Positions 1 to 11,300 of a stretch of 64,000 bases of DNA are shown here, in pieces. Position 1 is the first letter of the stretch. Each line of letters starts with the position of its first letter. This stretch comes from Pelecanus crispus (taxonomy: Eukaryota; Chordata; Aves; Pelecaniformes; Pelecanidae): assembly GCF_030463565.1 (NCBI RefSeq), contig NC_134648.1, forward strand, positions 47,058,346-47,122,345, written 5' to 3'. The translations under genes were made by a program, and so were the position numbers. The notes below the pieces were generated by a model. It did no database searches. It was not told the origin of the DNA and was given only the letters and a program-made list of their open reading frames with translations.

Positions 1-1163
1 GTTATCAGAAAGCCAACTGTTGAAAAACACTGAAGCTAAAAAGAGAAATCAGGAGTCAGACAGCAAACATGGCCAGTCAGGTTGGTATAGAAATATCTGT
101 AATAGCTTTATTTATTATAATACGGACACATATGATAATCAACAGGGACATGAATCAATTGTGTCAGATCAGATTTCTTCTTGTCCTATCCCACCTCAGA
201 ATTGTGATCCCTCAGACACAAAAAATAGAGAAGAAGCACCTGACCTAGCTAAAGAACAGAGCCATTTCTTCTCCTTTAGTCATTTTGCAGACATACTGAA
301 GTTTCAGAGTTTAACAGACAAAGAAGAGCAAGCGCAGAGTTTGCAAGACAATGTGTTTTCTAGTGAAGAAACACCTCAGACTGAAAATAATGATGAAATA
401 TTACAAGGAAATAATAACAGAGCAATGAAAGTGCAAGTAAATCAGAGACTTAGCGGGGAGCTGTCTGAGAAAGATGAAGGTACAATCCAAGAAAGCAATG
501 TTTTCCTCACTAGCTGTGCAAAATAATGAATGCAGTAATGAAAATATTAGTCTGACTGAATGTGAACTTTTACCCTAGAAGCCCTCTAAAATAGAAGACA
601 ATTTTAAAGAAAATTAAAAAAGCATTACAGTTAGCATCTCCTAAAACCCTCAAACTAGAAAGACAGACTGCTATTAAAAAAACCATATTAACTAAATGCC
701 GGCAACCTGGGATTGCTCAGAAACCTGAATAATAAAGTATAAGCTGAAAAAGAAGATACTGTTGTAACTGAAAGGATGGATAATACTGAAAATTTAATTG
801 TTGTTACTAAAACAAAATAGGAGAGGGAAAGAAAAAAAGAAAGAATCTGAAAATCAGAGTCAACATCCAGAAATATAAATAATAAAAATTATATTCTAAC
901 AGAAAGGGTTCCAAGTAGTATTTTTACCAGACCATCAGGGTTCTTTGCAAATATATTTAGTAAAACTAAAAATTAAGCCTGTAGAAAAGATTCTGAAGAT
1001 ACACAGTTTGTCAAAAAAACCCAAATGAAAACAGGGAAGACACTGGACTAGTAGAATTAAATATGGCGCAGAAGAATGAGATGGAGTTAAGAGAAAAGGA
1101 ATCTGAACTACAAAATGATACTACTAAATCTGTAGAAGGTGCAGCAAATGATTAAATCAATTT

Positions 1164-1305
1164 AGAAATCATAGAATGCTTTGGGTTGGAAGGGACCTTG
1201 AGAGATCATCGAGCCCAACCCCCCCTGCAGTAAGCAGGGATTGAACCTGTGAACTTGGCATTATTAGCACCATGCTCTGACCAACTGAGCTAACCCAGAA
1301 ATCAT
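1164..1305 (-). mobile_element. tRNA-Ile-derived SINE with CR1-type tail (TguSINE-like)
   Basis: On the - strand the head reads like tRNA-Ile(AAT): A box TTAGCTCAGTTGG near 1283-1293, anticodon AAT at 1263-1265, B box GGTTCAATCCC at 1237-1247. A tail follows that matches the CR1 3' end (GGTCCCTTCCAACCCAAAG, then ATTCTATGATT). Nine-base direct repeats AGAAATCAT at 1164-1172 and 1297-1305 look like target-site duplications, although the repeat overlaps the tail microsatellite. It lies within the decayed MIA2 exon, antisense to the gene. CR1 reverse transcriptase would have mobilised it in trans. The acceptor stem is not conserved, so this is not a working tRNA gene. Confidence 0.85.
1237..1293 (-). 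promoter_or_regulatory. Internal RNA polymerase III promoter (A and B boxes) of the SINE
   Basis: The A-box match TTAGCTCAGTTGG and B-box match GGTTCAATCCC have normal tRNA spacing. Activity is unknown. Confidence 0.55.
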
Positions 1306-2677
1306 GCAAGATAAATCTGAGGAAGGACAGCTTGGCATTTTTGAAATAATACTGCTGTGGAATCCAGCAAAACCAAGGAAACTGACAAAATCATAGTAGG
1401 ACAGACTGAGTTCGTGTCCCAAAAACCAAGCAAAACCAGGCATATTTACAAAACCCATTGATTACATTCCAACAATTTTATTTAAAGTTAAAACAAGATG
1501 TTAAGCAACCCTTAGAGCATCTCTGTGAGGGAAGCAAACTGATACAGCTGCACCAGCAATTTGAAAAGATTCATGAAATCACAGCTTACTCATGTAAAGG
1601 CAATGTTATGCAGAGGAAACAAGTTAACTGTGTCTACACAAAAGGGGTGCAATTTGGACATTGGGCAGGAAAAATGTATGGAAAAAAGGAATGTTCTTCT
1701 AGAGCTGGCAGAGCTTTTGTCTGCTATAACAATTAAGCGTGCAGCCCAAACTGCAGCTAAAGGTACTGGACTCATGCTTCACTAACAGTGATTTATCAAG
1801 AACAAAACAGGCTTTGTTTGAGGGGAAAAAATACAACAGATACAACACTGTCTCCTTCTGGTGATTTAAAATCAAGAGGTAGCGAGCCTAACTCATAGTA
1901 GTTAATGACCGATTTATGGTATTTTGAGGATCTGATAATACAGATTGAATTAATATAATGGTAAGAGTTTAAGCGCCAGTTACTCTTCCTGACTTTTGAC
2001 TATTGGACTATTTGTGATGGGTATCTTTGGCCACCAGTGGCTTGAAGCATAGAATTAAAAATTAATCAATTTGTAAATGGTATTTTTTTTTTCCCTACAT
2101 GGGTAAGCAAGGTGTGGGGGTTTTTGAAAGCAGTATTTTATTTGCTTCAGGAAACTTCTCCAAGTCACTGAAACTGAGGCAGCTAGGTGCCTTGAGTCAT
2201 ACTTCTGCATGAACATGCCTGTGGTTTCTTGTATTTCACAGTGAATTTTGTTATCTTGTGGGAAGCTGTTAATCTTTAATCCTACATGGCATTTTTAATT
2301 ATTCTTTTTGTAAAGCTTTTCCCACTTGTATTTGGATATAAGAAAGAGACCTACTAATCCTGAACAGGAAATCCATAGGCTCACTATCAAAAGCAAGCTA
2401 TTTTTTCCTGAACATTGATTTTTAACTACTTTACTACATCACAAGTTTTGCTTAAAGCTCTATCCTCCAAATTCTCTTCCGAGACCATTATTTGAACCAC
2501 TATTTCTTTAATCATAAATCTGTAGTACATTTTTACTCTGATGTAGCACTCTAGTGTTTAGCTTTAAGTTGAGGAAAATAAAAAAAAAAAAATCTATAGA
2601 GGTTAATGTCTCATAAAAGTGTATGTAAGTTGAATCCTTTGAAAATAAGCAGGATTTCCCTTCACAATTATTTGCAG

Positions 2678-2896
2678 GACTAGGCAGTAGAAGAAAGCTA
2701 CTAGAAGAAACACCAGAGAAGGAACATGAAATGAATGCAGCTGTAGACAGTGAACGCAACAGTGACCAACATTCAAAAGCAATAGCAGTTCCTCCAGTAA
2801 ATTCTGAAGAACAAATGGACAATTCAGCAGTTGATTCTCCATTTGATGTCAAAAAGCCTTTCTCAGATGCCATCCAGAACTACATTCCAAGTAATG
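2678..2896 (+). CDS. MIA2: MIA2 long-form exon, luminal, intact
   Basis: The acceptor is TTATTTGCAG and the donor GTAAGT, with phase 1 in and phase 1 out. It encodes about 73 codons without a stop, acidic and polar, ending in DVKKPFSDAIQNYIPSN. It joins in frame to 3014. The short form would not use it. It is intact although the exon before it is broken. Confidence 0.7.
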
Positions 2897-3013
2897 GTAA
2901 GTGTTAAGTTTCTTAATTTTAAGGAAAATAAATTTGCAATTTTTAAAAAAAATTAGTTGGAATTATATTGACAATTGTAAAGTAATTTTTTTTTTTCCTT
3001 ATGAACATACCAG

Positions 3014-3111
3014 GAGGCTGGATATATCAGATACTTCTGTGCTTGAATGCTCTTGAGATCGGAGAATCAATCAAATCTGTATTTTCAGCAGCGACAAATA
3101 TTATCAAAAAG
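3014..3111 (+). CDS. MIA2: MIA2 long-form exon, hydrophobic hairpin segment before the membrane
   Basis: The acceptor is ACCAG and the donor GTAAGT, phase 1 in and phase 0 out. It encodes GGWIYQILLCLNALEIG and then SIKSVFSAATNIIKK. The hydrophobic stretch fits the intramembrane segment that precedes the transmembrane helix in TANGO1-type long forms. Phase 0 lets it splice to 6427, the same exon used by the short form. Confidence 0.7.
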
Positions 3112-4379
3112 GTAAGTATCTTTTATGTGATATATTGTTGACATTAGTGCAAAATTAAGCCAGTTACTCGTTATGTTCTTAAATGAAACTCCTAAAAAAA
3201 CAGAAAGAAAGAAAAGAAGATCCTTTTAAATAAACCCTCTGCAGTCCCCTTGGTTCTGGGGGTATCTGATGCTAAATGAGATGGAACAAAAAAATGTCAG
3301 GTTAGCTGCTGTTCATCTGCCCCTGTTGTTTGCACTGCAGAATCTGAAGAACTTTGCGTGGCTTTTTTTTTTTTTTTTTTTACAGAACAGCCAGGAAACA
3401 TCACAGTGGTCAAAGTATCAGGATTTAGGGGTTGGTTGGTTGTTTTTAAATGAAACTTGTAGCTCCTTCTAGTTCCCATGACAGGACTGATCAAATTTGC
3501 TTGGACTTAGAAAGTTTGTGTTAGGATAAGTAAAATAATCAGAATACTTCCACTGTTTCTATAAAGTAATTTCAAAGCCTTGATTCCCAAATATTGCCAT
3601 AGCTCATAATTGCATAAAAGAATACCTTTCTAAGCAAATATATAAAATACAAAATGGGATTATGATTGCTATGAGGATGTCTTAAATATCAAAATGTAGG
3701 GACAGAGTGAAGGTCGACCTTACTGGACATAACTACACAAGAAACAATGCTGCCAGAGGAATGTGAGAAAAGGTAGATGGTGTTGCACTGTCCCCTCTAC
3801 ACAGAAAAGTAGTATCAGATAAAGTGGCATATGGGAAACTTAATTAATTTTGGTACTTTGTTTAGATTGGGTAATTGAAGGTAAAGAGCCACATAAATTT
3901 GTTCCTGATTTCCAGTGTACTTACATAGATTCTGGCTAAATTGCAGCCTAGAAGAAAACTGAAGCGCTTTGCTTTTTGTTCTCATGCAGCAGACTGGATT
4001 CCAATGCTCATTGAAAGTTCACTGCTATAGCCAAACTCATTCTTGCATTGTTTGATACAGCTAAAAAAGCCACTTCCACCTTCTACCTATTGCACTCTCT
4101 TAGGTGGTACCAGTTCCACAGGCAAGTCACTCAGCTTGCGTTGTGAAAACTAAGTTAGCATATATTAAGGGAAAAAAAAAGTGTAGTTTAGTACATGTAA
4201 AAAAAATTAAGATGTAATACAAAAATAGAATTAGGCCTAGCGAACAAAATGAAAAAGAATCCACTGCCGTGTGGCATTGCAGCTACTGTTTCTCGCATCC
4301 TCCCTTGCATTCGTGTATCAGCAGCCCCCGTACGACCAGTTTTTAACAAAAATTTTAACAACAAAAACAACCTTGGCTG
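3112..4379 (+). other. MIA2: MIA2 intron, long form, upstream of the internal promoter
   Basis: AT-rich sequence with a T run at 3362-3380 or so. I see no gene or recognisable repeat. Confidence 0.5.
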
Positions 4380-5240
4380 AAGGAATCCAGTCGAAGTTCT
4401 GCTGAAGCGCGCCGGTGAGCCGGCGGCCGCGGGTGCAGCTGCGGCCCTGCCCCGCCCCGCGGTGCCCGCTCGGCCGCCCGCCTGGGAAGGCAGGCGGCGA
4501 GGTGGCGGCGTCGCCCCGGCTGGAGGCAGGCCCTTCCCGAGGAACCTAGCCCAGAGAGGTTTATTTTTGGAAAGGCCCGCTGCTGCAGGGGCACAGATGG
4601 AGGCAGCAGACGCCAAAGGGGAGGTGAGTTTCCCTGCGAGTAACTTTGAGGAGGCACAGGAGTAGGGTCGTGGCCAGCGGGGCCACGTCAGTACCGGAGG
4701 ACGGGGGGGAAGGCGGCGGGTGTGCGCTGAGGGGAGCCGCCGGTCCTTCCCGCCTGCGGGTGTAACGCAAAGGGCAGGGTCTGCCGGGAGAGGTCCCGGA
4801 GCCCTGCGGCCCCCTGGGCCCGCAGCACGGCACGGCCCAGAGCCGCCGGTCGCCCCCTGCGCCGGGCAGCTGCTGCTGGGAGGGCGGGGAGACAGCACCC
4901 CTGAGCTGCACCTGCCGCTCGGAACCGCGACCGGAGGCACCCCCGCTCTGGGGTCCGCTGCTGCCGTTGCGCTCTCACCTATGCTAGCAGTGGCATCTCC
5001 CGCGCCGTGCCCCCGGCGCTGGTGTTGCGCCCCCATTTATGTCGCAGTGGTACAGCCCGCCGCCCCCTCCAGGCTCCCCCGGCTGCTCCCACCTGTGCCC
5101 GCGCTGTTCCCCCCGCCCCGCGGCAGCAGTGGTTTTTCCTTATTCCCCCCCCCCGCGGCAGTGGTACAGGCCGGTTGTCAAGCGGCGAGCCGGAAGGGGC
5201 TGCGCGGCGGTGGGCCCGTGCCGCCGCCGCCCGCGGTAAG

Positions 5241-5354
5241 ATGGCCGCCGGCGGCCGCGGGGATGCTTTGGATGTCGCTACCGCCAGCTTGTGGCTGGGC
5301 CTGCGGGAGAGCGCCCAGCGCTACTGCGGGCTGGCCTTGGAGGGGGTGCGCAGG
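5241..5354 (+). CDS. MIA2: MIA2 short-form exon 1 (start codon)
   Basis: Starts ATGGCCGCC and encodes 38 residues, [20 protein letters not shown] onward to EGVRR. Donor GTGAGT, phase 0. It has no hydrophobic signal peptide. It is an alternative first exon that replaces the luminal region of the long form. Confidence 0.9.
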
Positions 5355-8300
5355 GTGAGTGCGGGACCCGCCTCCGCCTGGGGTCGGCTCTGGCGGACCC
5401 CCGCGAGGGCCGGGGTCTTGTGCCGCGGCGTTGGGGGAAACGGCGCTGCCGGGGGTGGCGAGGGGCTCGGGTCTGAGAGAAACGGCCCCGCACCGGCGCG
5501 CACGGCTGCGGCGCAGGAGCGCCGTGGGGGGCGCAGAGCCGGGCTGTGCCTCACCGGCGTGCGGGGGGGCCCGGCAGCCTGCCCAGAGCGGCGGGGCCGG
5601 GGGGGGCCCGGCAGCCTGCCCAGAGCGGCGGGGCCGAGGGGGGCCGGGAGCCTGCCCAGAGCGGCGGGGCCGAGGGGGGGCCCGGGCCGGGGCCCGGGCC
5701 GTGCGGGTCCTGTTGAAGCTGGCCCTTTCTTCGGGAATAGCAGAGGTCTCAAAAAGCCAAATCAGTGAAACGGACGCTCCCTGCTTTCTCACACACGCAC
5801 ACCCCGCTTGGCTTGAGGTGGGGGTCGTCTGGCCGTTTGATTAAAGAAATCGAGATTAAGACTTTACTGCACAGTTACACGTTCTTAAACACAGGTCACA
5901 CGTAGTAAATGTGAGCTACATTAAGCAGGTTATATCTTTGAGAAAATAGCGGTATGTGTTTACAAATAAAATGTGAATGTATGTAAGTGTTTAAAATGTG
6001 TTAAATCATTAACTGTGTTCAGTATGGTATTTTAGCATGAAGTTGGTTGAGCAGGTTTTTCTACCAAACAAATTTTCTACCAGTAAATCATAAAATACTT
6101 CTTAGTATTGATTCTTCTAATGGTGAAATACGTAGACAACTTGAAGGAGAATTTACTGTAAGTGGTAGGGTCAGGAGAAGTTTTCAGAGCTTTATTTAGT
6201 CATCATCATATCTTGTTGGAACTTCTCTTTTTTCTTATTTTTTTTCTTGACTTGGTAAATGTAAAGTTTAAAAATCAAAGGCTTCTGTTAACCATTTTCT
6301 TAGAGTTTTGGAAACAAAATAGATGTACAAGCCTTAGAAGTAAACTAAGTCAACATGTAATGTGTATTTCTGTTGAAAACATTAACCTCTTTTCTGTTAG
6401 CTGAAGCTTTTTACTTTATTTTTCAGGCTGCGGCTTCACTGCCTGAAGATATGAGGCCTGGTCCTGATCTGTATGGTTTCCCGTGGGAAATAGTGATTTG
6501 TGCTGGCATAGTTGGAGCCTTTACAGTTCTCTTGTTCCTGTATAGAAGTTATCAATCAGTAAGTGTTCAAATTACATGCAGATATGTAGAGTGAATTAAT
6601 GGTTTGAATTGAATGGTTTGAATTGAAATTGTTACTCTGTTCAAGATATATAATGCTTCAGAGTTTTAAATCTGTTGTGATTGAATTTAAAATGCCTCTA
6701 AAAGAGAAATTGAGAAGTAGTCTGTTTTGTCAAGACAGTAAGTGTTTGGATGTGTACTGGGTGAGTCTTGTCATTAGAGGTAGTGCAATGAAACTCGCTG
6801 TAGTAAGGCTTCCTTTTTCCTTCCCTTTTTAATTTATACACCAGACTTTCAAAGTCATCCGTTAAATTATTTTCATGGTATATAGATAGAGGTCTTCCCT
6901 AGGGTGTACGTATTGCTATGTTTATTGATATCTCTGTGACTACCCTGGCTATAGCCAGACCAGCTCAGGTCTTTCAAGGCAATGATAAACAAAAGCAATC
7001 CAGATGGATCCCATCAAGGGAGGTATTTTAAAACTCTTTGGACAGTGACCTCAGTTCTGTTTATTGGAACACTGAACCAATTTTACTGTATGCTGTTTGT
7101 GAGCACTAAGCCTTTGAGAAATGCAGTACTAAAACGTTTTAACTCACAAATCAGATTATATTTGTGAGGTAAGGGTTATCTTCTATTGTGAGTAAGCGAG
7201 GATATGAGTAATAACAGCTGCCTACCATTCTTTCCCTGCTAATACAATGGGGTCAGTGTATGTAATTCAGTATTCTAAATTTCTCCCCTGTTTTTGCATG
7301 CTCTTAAATAGAGTGTGATTTTGGTGCTAGGTGTAATGATGCTTATGTTTGAAGATAGGTTGCATAGCAGTTTAGTTTTTCAGATATGAGTAACTGCATT
7401 TTTAGGGTTCTAACATCAACTTAGGTCTGGAGAAATGCCACCTTATTCTGTAGCAGTGATTCAGGTTGTCCAGAAGGGAATTTGTATTTGTATAAGTTAA
7501 TGTATCTATAATTTGGGTCATTCCTTCTGTTTTCTAGCAGCATCCCTCTAGATGGTATGAAAGAGGTGTGTCAGTTGAAGTTAGTCAAGCAGCAACTCTA
7601 GTATTGTTTTCCTCCTGCACATGTCACTAAGGCATTAGATATTACAGAAGTTATTGATAGCTTTTTCAGTCATCCATACTTAGAACTGCACTGACTGCTC
7701 TTTGAAGAATTAGTGGTTACTTACTCAAAAGTAATGGGGTTTGGTTTTGGGTTTTTTTGGGGGGATGACAGCGTAAGGTGTGCTTATGACTTTCTTGCCC
7801 ATTTTCTATTACTTGGACTTCTTGGGCATCACATGGCTTTAAATGAGGAGGAAACAGGGAAAATCTGAGGGACCCATTCTATGTTAGGCACATGATCCAG
7901 GCCCAGCCTTGAATGGAATGCTGTGTTGTGAAGTTTTTGTGCGTTCATCCAAGTTCTGCATCTCTTGTCCAGGCCATTTGTGACTGATTTTGTCCTGCAG
8001 TTTATTAGATTTTGATTCTAGGGCACTAGACCCCATGTGGCAGCTGCTGATTTAGCACTTCCCATTTTTTCCCATTGGCAATTGCCCAATTATAACAGGA
8101 GCCTGTATTTATATTCCTTTTTTAAGCTCTGTGGTTAAACTGATCATGGAACCATAGCTTAAAAGATTAGTTTTCAGATACTATGCAAGAGTAATTGATC
8201 AGACATTTTCACTATTTATTCTTTTTATTTCAGGTTAGAAGTCGACTTTATGTAGGTAAGCTTATTTTTCATACTGTTTCTTTGGAGTGTGACTTTTTTC

Positions 8301-11300
8301 TTCCTTTTTTTTTTTTCTTCTTTTTTTTCTCCTTTTAATTATTTGGATGTTGCAACACTTAACGGTCTTTCTTTTTTAGGAAGGGAAAAACAGCTTGCCA
8401 ATAAAATTGCTGAACTAGTTGAAGACAAATGCAAAATTCTTGAAAAACTCAGCCTTTGCAAAAAAGAGGTAGCGATCCTCATTTATTGCTTTCAGATGTG
8501 TCACAGAAATGGGCTCAATTTATCAAGTATTTGAAGTATTAAACTGACCTAAAAGTAAGATGTTTGAAACCTTTTAAAGTGATTCTTCAAATGCTTTTTA
8601 CTGTCAGTGCCTTTAAGTGCAATTAAGGTATTAGCAAGTTCGGTCTTTAACTCTTAATACAATGTATTTCACTGGAAGCAACTTTAAAATGTCTTTGTTT
8701 TATGCCGCTGGGGTAACCTACTAGGGCTAAGGCTTTCCTGATTTCCAGCAAGGTGCATTTGTGAATATTTAGGTGGTGGCTATGTTTCAGACCAGAGCAT
8801 CATAAATTAATGCTATTATTTAAGCAATGTTTTACATTCATTCTAACATGAAGTATTTCCTTTTCAGTTTGAAGATTTAGAATTGTCTCTGAAGGATGAT
8901 AACATTGTGAAAGAATCAACAGACACATCCTTTTTTGAGGTAAAAGATAAATGGAAATTGTTATTTCTACAATTTAAGGCAGTATTTCAGGAAAATGCTG
9001 CCCATATTAAAGAAAAAACACAACAAAAAACTAAAGCAACAACAAAAACCCCAAACCAAAACCCAAAAATCCTTAATTGTTTTAATTGAGAGCATTGTTA
9101 TTTTAGTCCTGTGTTACTGAAAATGGTGTAGAAGTCAGGCATTTAAATTAAGAGAAGTTTTTGTAAAAATTACATTAAAAATGATTGATACTAGAGCAAA
9201 TGGCATATTAGACAATATTTAATTTTTTAAAAAGTAAATTGTTCCTGTTTCTAGGAGAGTAGTGCATGAAGTGGTTTTTTCTCACATCTGATTTAATTTA
9301 AATATATTTTATTGGCTACTGGAGCATGGTTGTAAACAAAAATTACCACTACATTGTTCATATCCCGCAAACTGAGAATATATTTGTAAAAGAGGTCTGA
9401 AAAAGTGAATCAGATACCTAATGGGCTCTATAAAATTTATGTAACAAAAAAGCAAATAGATTTTTTTCATTCTGCACCTCAGATCCTATAAAGCTAATCG
9501 TTACAGGTTTTGTTAACATGCAAGAGACTTTAGAGTACTTCGAGATTTATCCTTGATGTGGTGAAATTTGTTAAATGTACTTTGCTGTCATATTTAAAAC
9601 ATACTTGTTGTCTTCATGTGTAAATAATGTAAAATGTTTTATGTTAACTGTCAAAACAACTTGATTTAGGAAATGCATGAAAAACTGAACAAGTCAAACT
9701 TGGAACTCAATCAAGAAATAGAGAATCTAGAAAAAGAACTGGAAGAAGAAAAATCTAAGCAATCAGAAAATGATAACTTGGTAAGAATAAACAGAACCCT
9801 GTCTTTGTTACTATTAATTTTAAAAAAATTCCCACAAAAAATTCTATGGAGAAGACAAACTATTCTCTTTGGGTTTTTGAAACAAAACCTACATTGCCCG
9901 TTTTGTCTCCCCTTATATTCCCTGTAGCATATTAGAAAAATTACACCTATAAAGGCGAATACTTAAGAAAAGCTGTTTTTGCTGATTTGGCAGCAGAACC
10001 TTCTCAGTTTGAAAATCAAAATAACTTTATTAATTGCCTAGACCTTTTCAGTCAAATCTCTGGAAGAAGCTATATGACAACTAATAATTTTCAGGTGGCT
10101 GAAGTTCAGAAGAGAGTGGAGTCTTTAGAGAATGAAGCAAAATCTATCCAGTCACAAATTGATGAGGTTTGTCCAATCTTCATAGTTTCTGTTTTCAAAT
10201 CTTTGCAATTTCTCTGTTGTCCATGTAGTTACAGTTTTAATTTTTTTTCTATTAAGGGTGCAGAAATAATGTGCTGTGTAAACCAAAAGACTTTGTAAGG
10301 CTTGGTACTTTTGTGTGACTTGATTTAGCAACTTTGAATTTCAGGTAGTGATTGGCGTTTATTGGGTAGTACAGTTACCTTGTCTTTTCTTTGCCTTCTT
10401 ACTCCACAATGATAAATAGTGTTGCAAAACTACAATCAGCAAAAAATGTTGAAATTGTAGGGAAAATGTGAGAATACATATATAGCACAGCTAGAAAACC
10501 TAAGAGTAAGTCCAATAATACTATCATGACCCCACTTACGTCTTCATCTATACTGTGTAAACAACACACTTCTTTATTTCACTTAGGCCAAGTCCACCCT
10601 AAAAGTATATCAGGTTAATACAGAGCGACTCAAGACATCCATTCAAGATGCAGTAGATGAAAACTGCCGTCTCCAGGAAAGTGAGAAACAGGTAGGTTCT
10701 TTCTAGTTATCCTTAGAAATACTATATTTTCTTATGATACCATGTAAATTATTTCTCCAAGGAGCTGATCTCTATGTGCTTGTTAATACCCCTTGCGTGT
10801 TCTAGTAAATGGAATGAGGAAGAGGACATGGCTTTAAAATTATTTTATGTTGGAATAACTTTGTCTAAAATAGTCCTGTTTTAAGAGAAATTTAATAATT
10901 AGAGTTTTTGTGGGGAAACATGCATAGAGTTCAGTGAGAAAGAGAGCATATGGTAGTGTAAGACTAATAAGAATTTTGCTGAGACCTGGAGGAGAGCAGA
11001 AAGATTTGAGCAAGCAAGGCAGGTAAAAAACTTGCTGTAGTACCACTGTGGATGAATTAATGGAAAGTCAGGTTAAGTAATACGAAGGGACAAGAAAGGC
11101 TGTTACTTCCCAAATTTTAGCTGTTTATTTTCCTCAGTGCCATAGCCAGATCCCAAAGAATGCTGATTATTTTAAAATGTTCAGCATATGCGATAGTTGT
11201 CCTGTGCAATAACTAGTTTTCCAATGAAACTATTCTAATTTTTCCTAACAAAAAGATATTCTCTCTGAACATTAAATGTTCCATGGAATGATTTGGGGTT

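Larger units (their letters stand above)
2..1762 (+). pseudogene. MIA2: Decayed large luminal exon of long MIA2 (TALI) form, 5' part cut by window edge
   Basis: One frame is open from base 2 to a TAA at 524-526, about 174 acidic, Ser/Gln-rich codons. Beyond it, coding-like pieces continue in shifting frames separated by stops. Examples are NECSNENISLTECELLP just after the stop, a Lys-rich piece near 630-725, one near 755-960, and a tail at 1543-1762 containing NVLLELAELLSAITIKRA. The exon seems to end at 1762 before GTACTG in phase 1, exactly the phase needed by the next exon at 2678. A SINE sits inside it. The family is the MIA/TANGO1 group, whose long forms carry a large disordered ER-luminal region between an SH3-like domain and the membrane. 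Assignment rests on position and phase; I could not align it. Sequencing error cannot explain the SINE plus many stops. Confidence 0.6.
4380..5740. promoter_or_regulatory. MIA2: CpG island and internal promoter of short MIA2 (cTAGE5)
   Basis: GC content and CpG density rise sharply from about 4380 and fall after about 5740. The region covers the short-form start codon at 5241. No TATA box is visible close to the start, which fits a broad CpG-type promoter. A 12-base sequence GCAGTGGTACAG occurs at 5044-5055 and 5158-5169. Long ORFs on both strands here are products of GC richness. Confidence 0.8.

Noticed and set aside
1213-1300. Possible tRNA-Ile gene on the - strand
   Set aside because: Has A and B boxes and an AAT anticodon but no paired acceptor stem, and runs straight into a CR1-type tail; it is the head of a SINE.
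4188-5036. 282-codon ORF on the - strand upstream of short MIA2
   Set aside because: Lies in a CpG island where stops are rare; composition is Pro/Ala/Gly/Arg with no domain, and several other frames are equally open.
5007-5768. 253-codon + strand ORF overlapping MIA2 exon 1
   Set aside because: Begins with a non-ATG codon and runs on past the exon 1 donor into intron 1; only the part from 5241 to 5354 is coding.
5178-5792. 204-codon - strand ORF
   Set aside because: Antisense to the MIA2 CpG island and minisatellite; low complexity.
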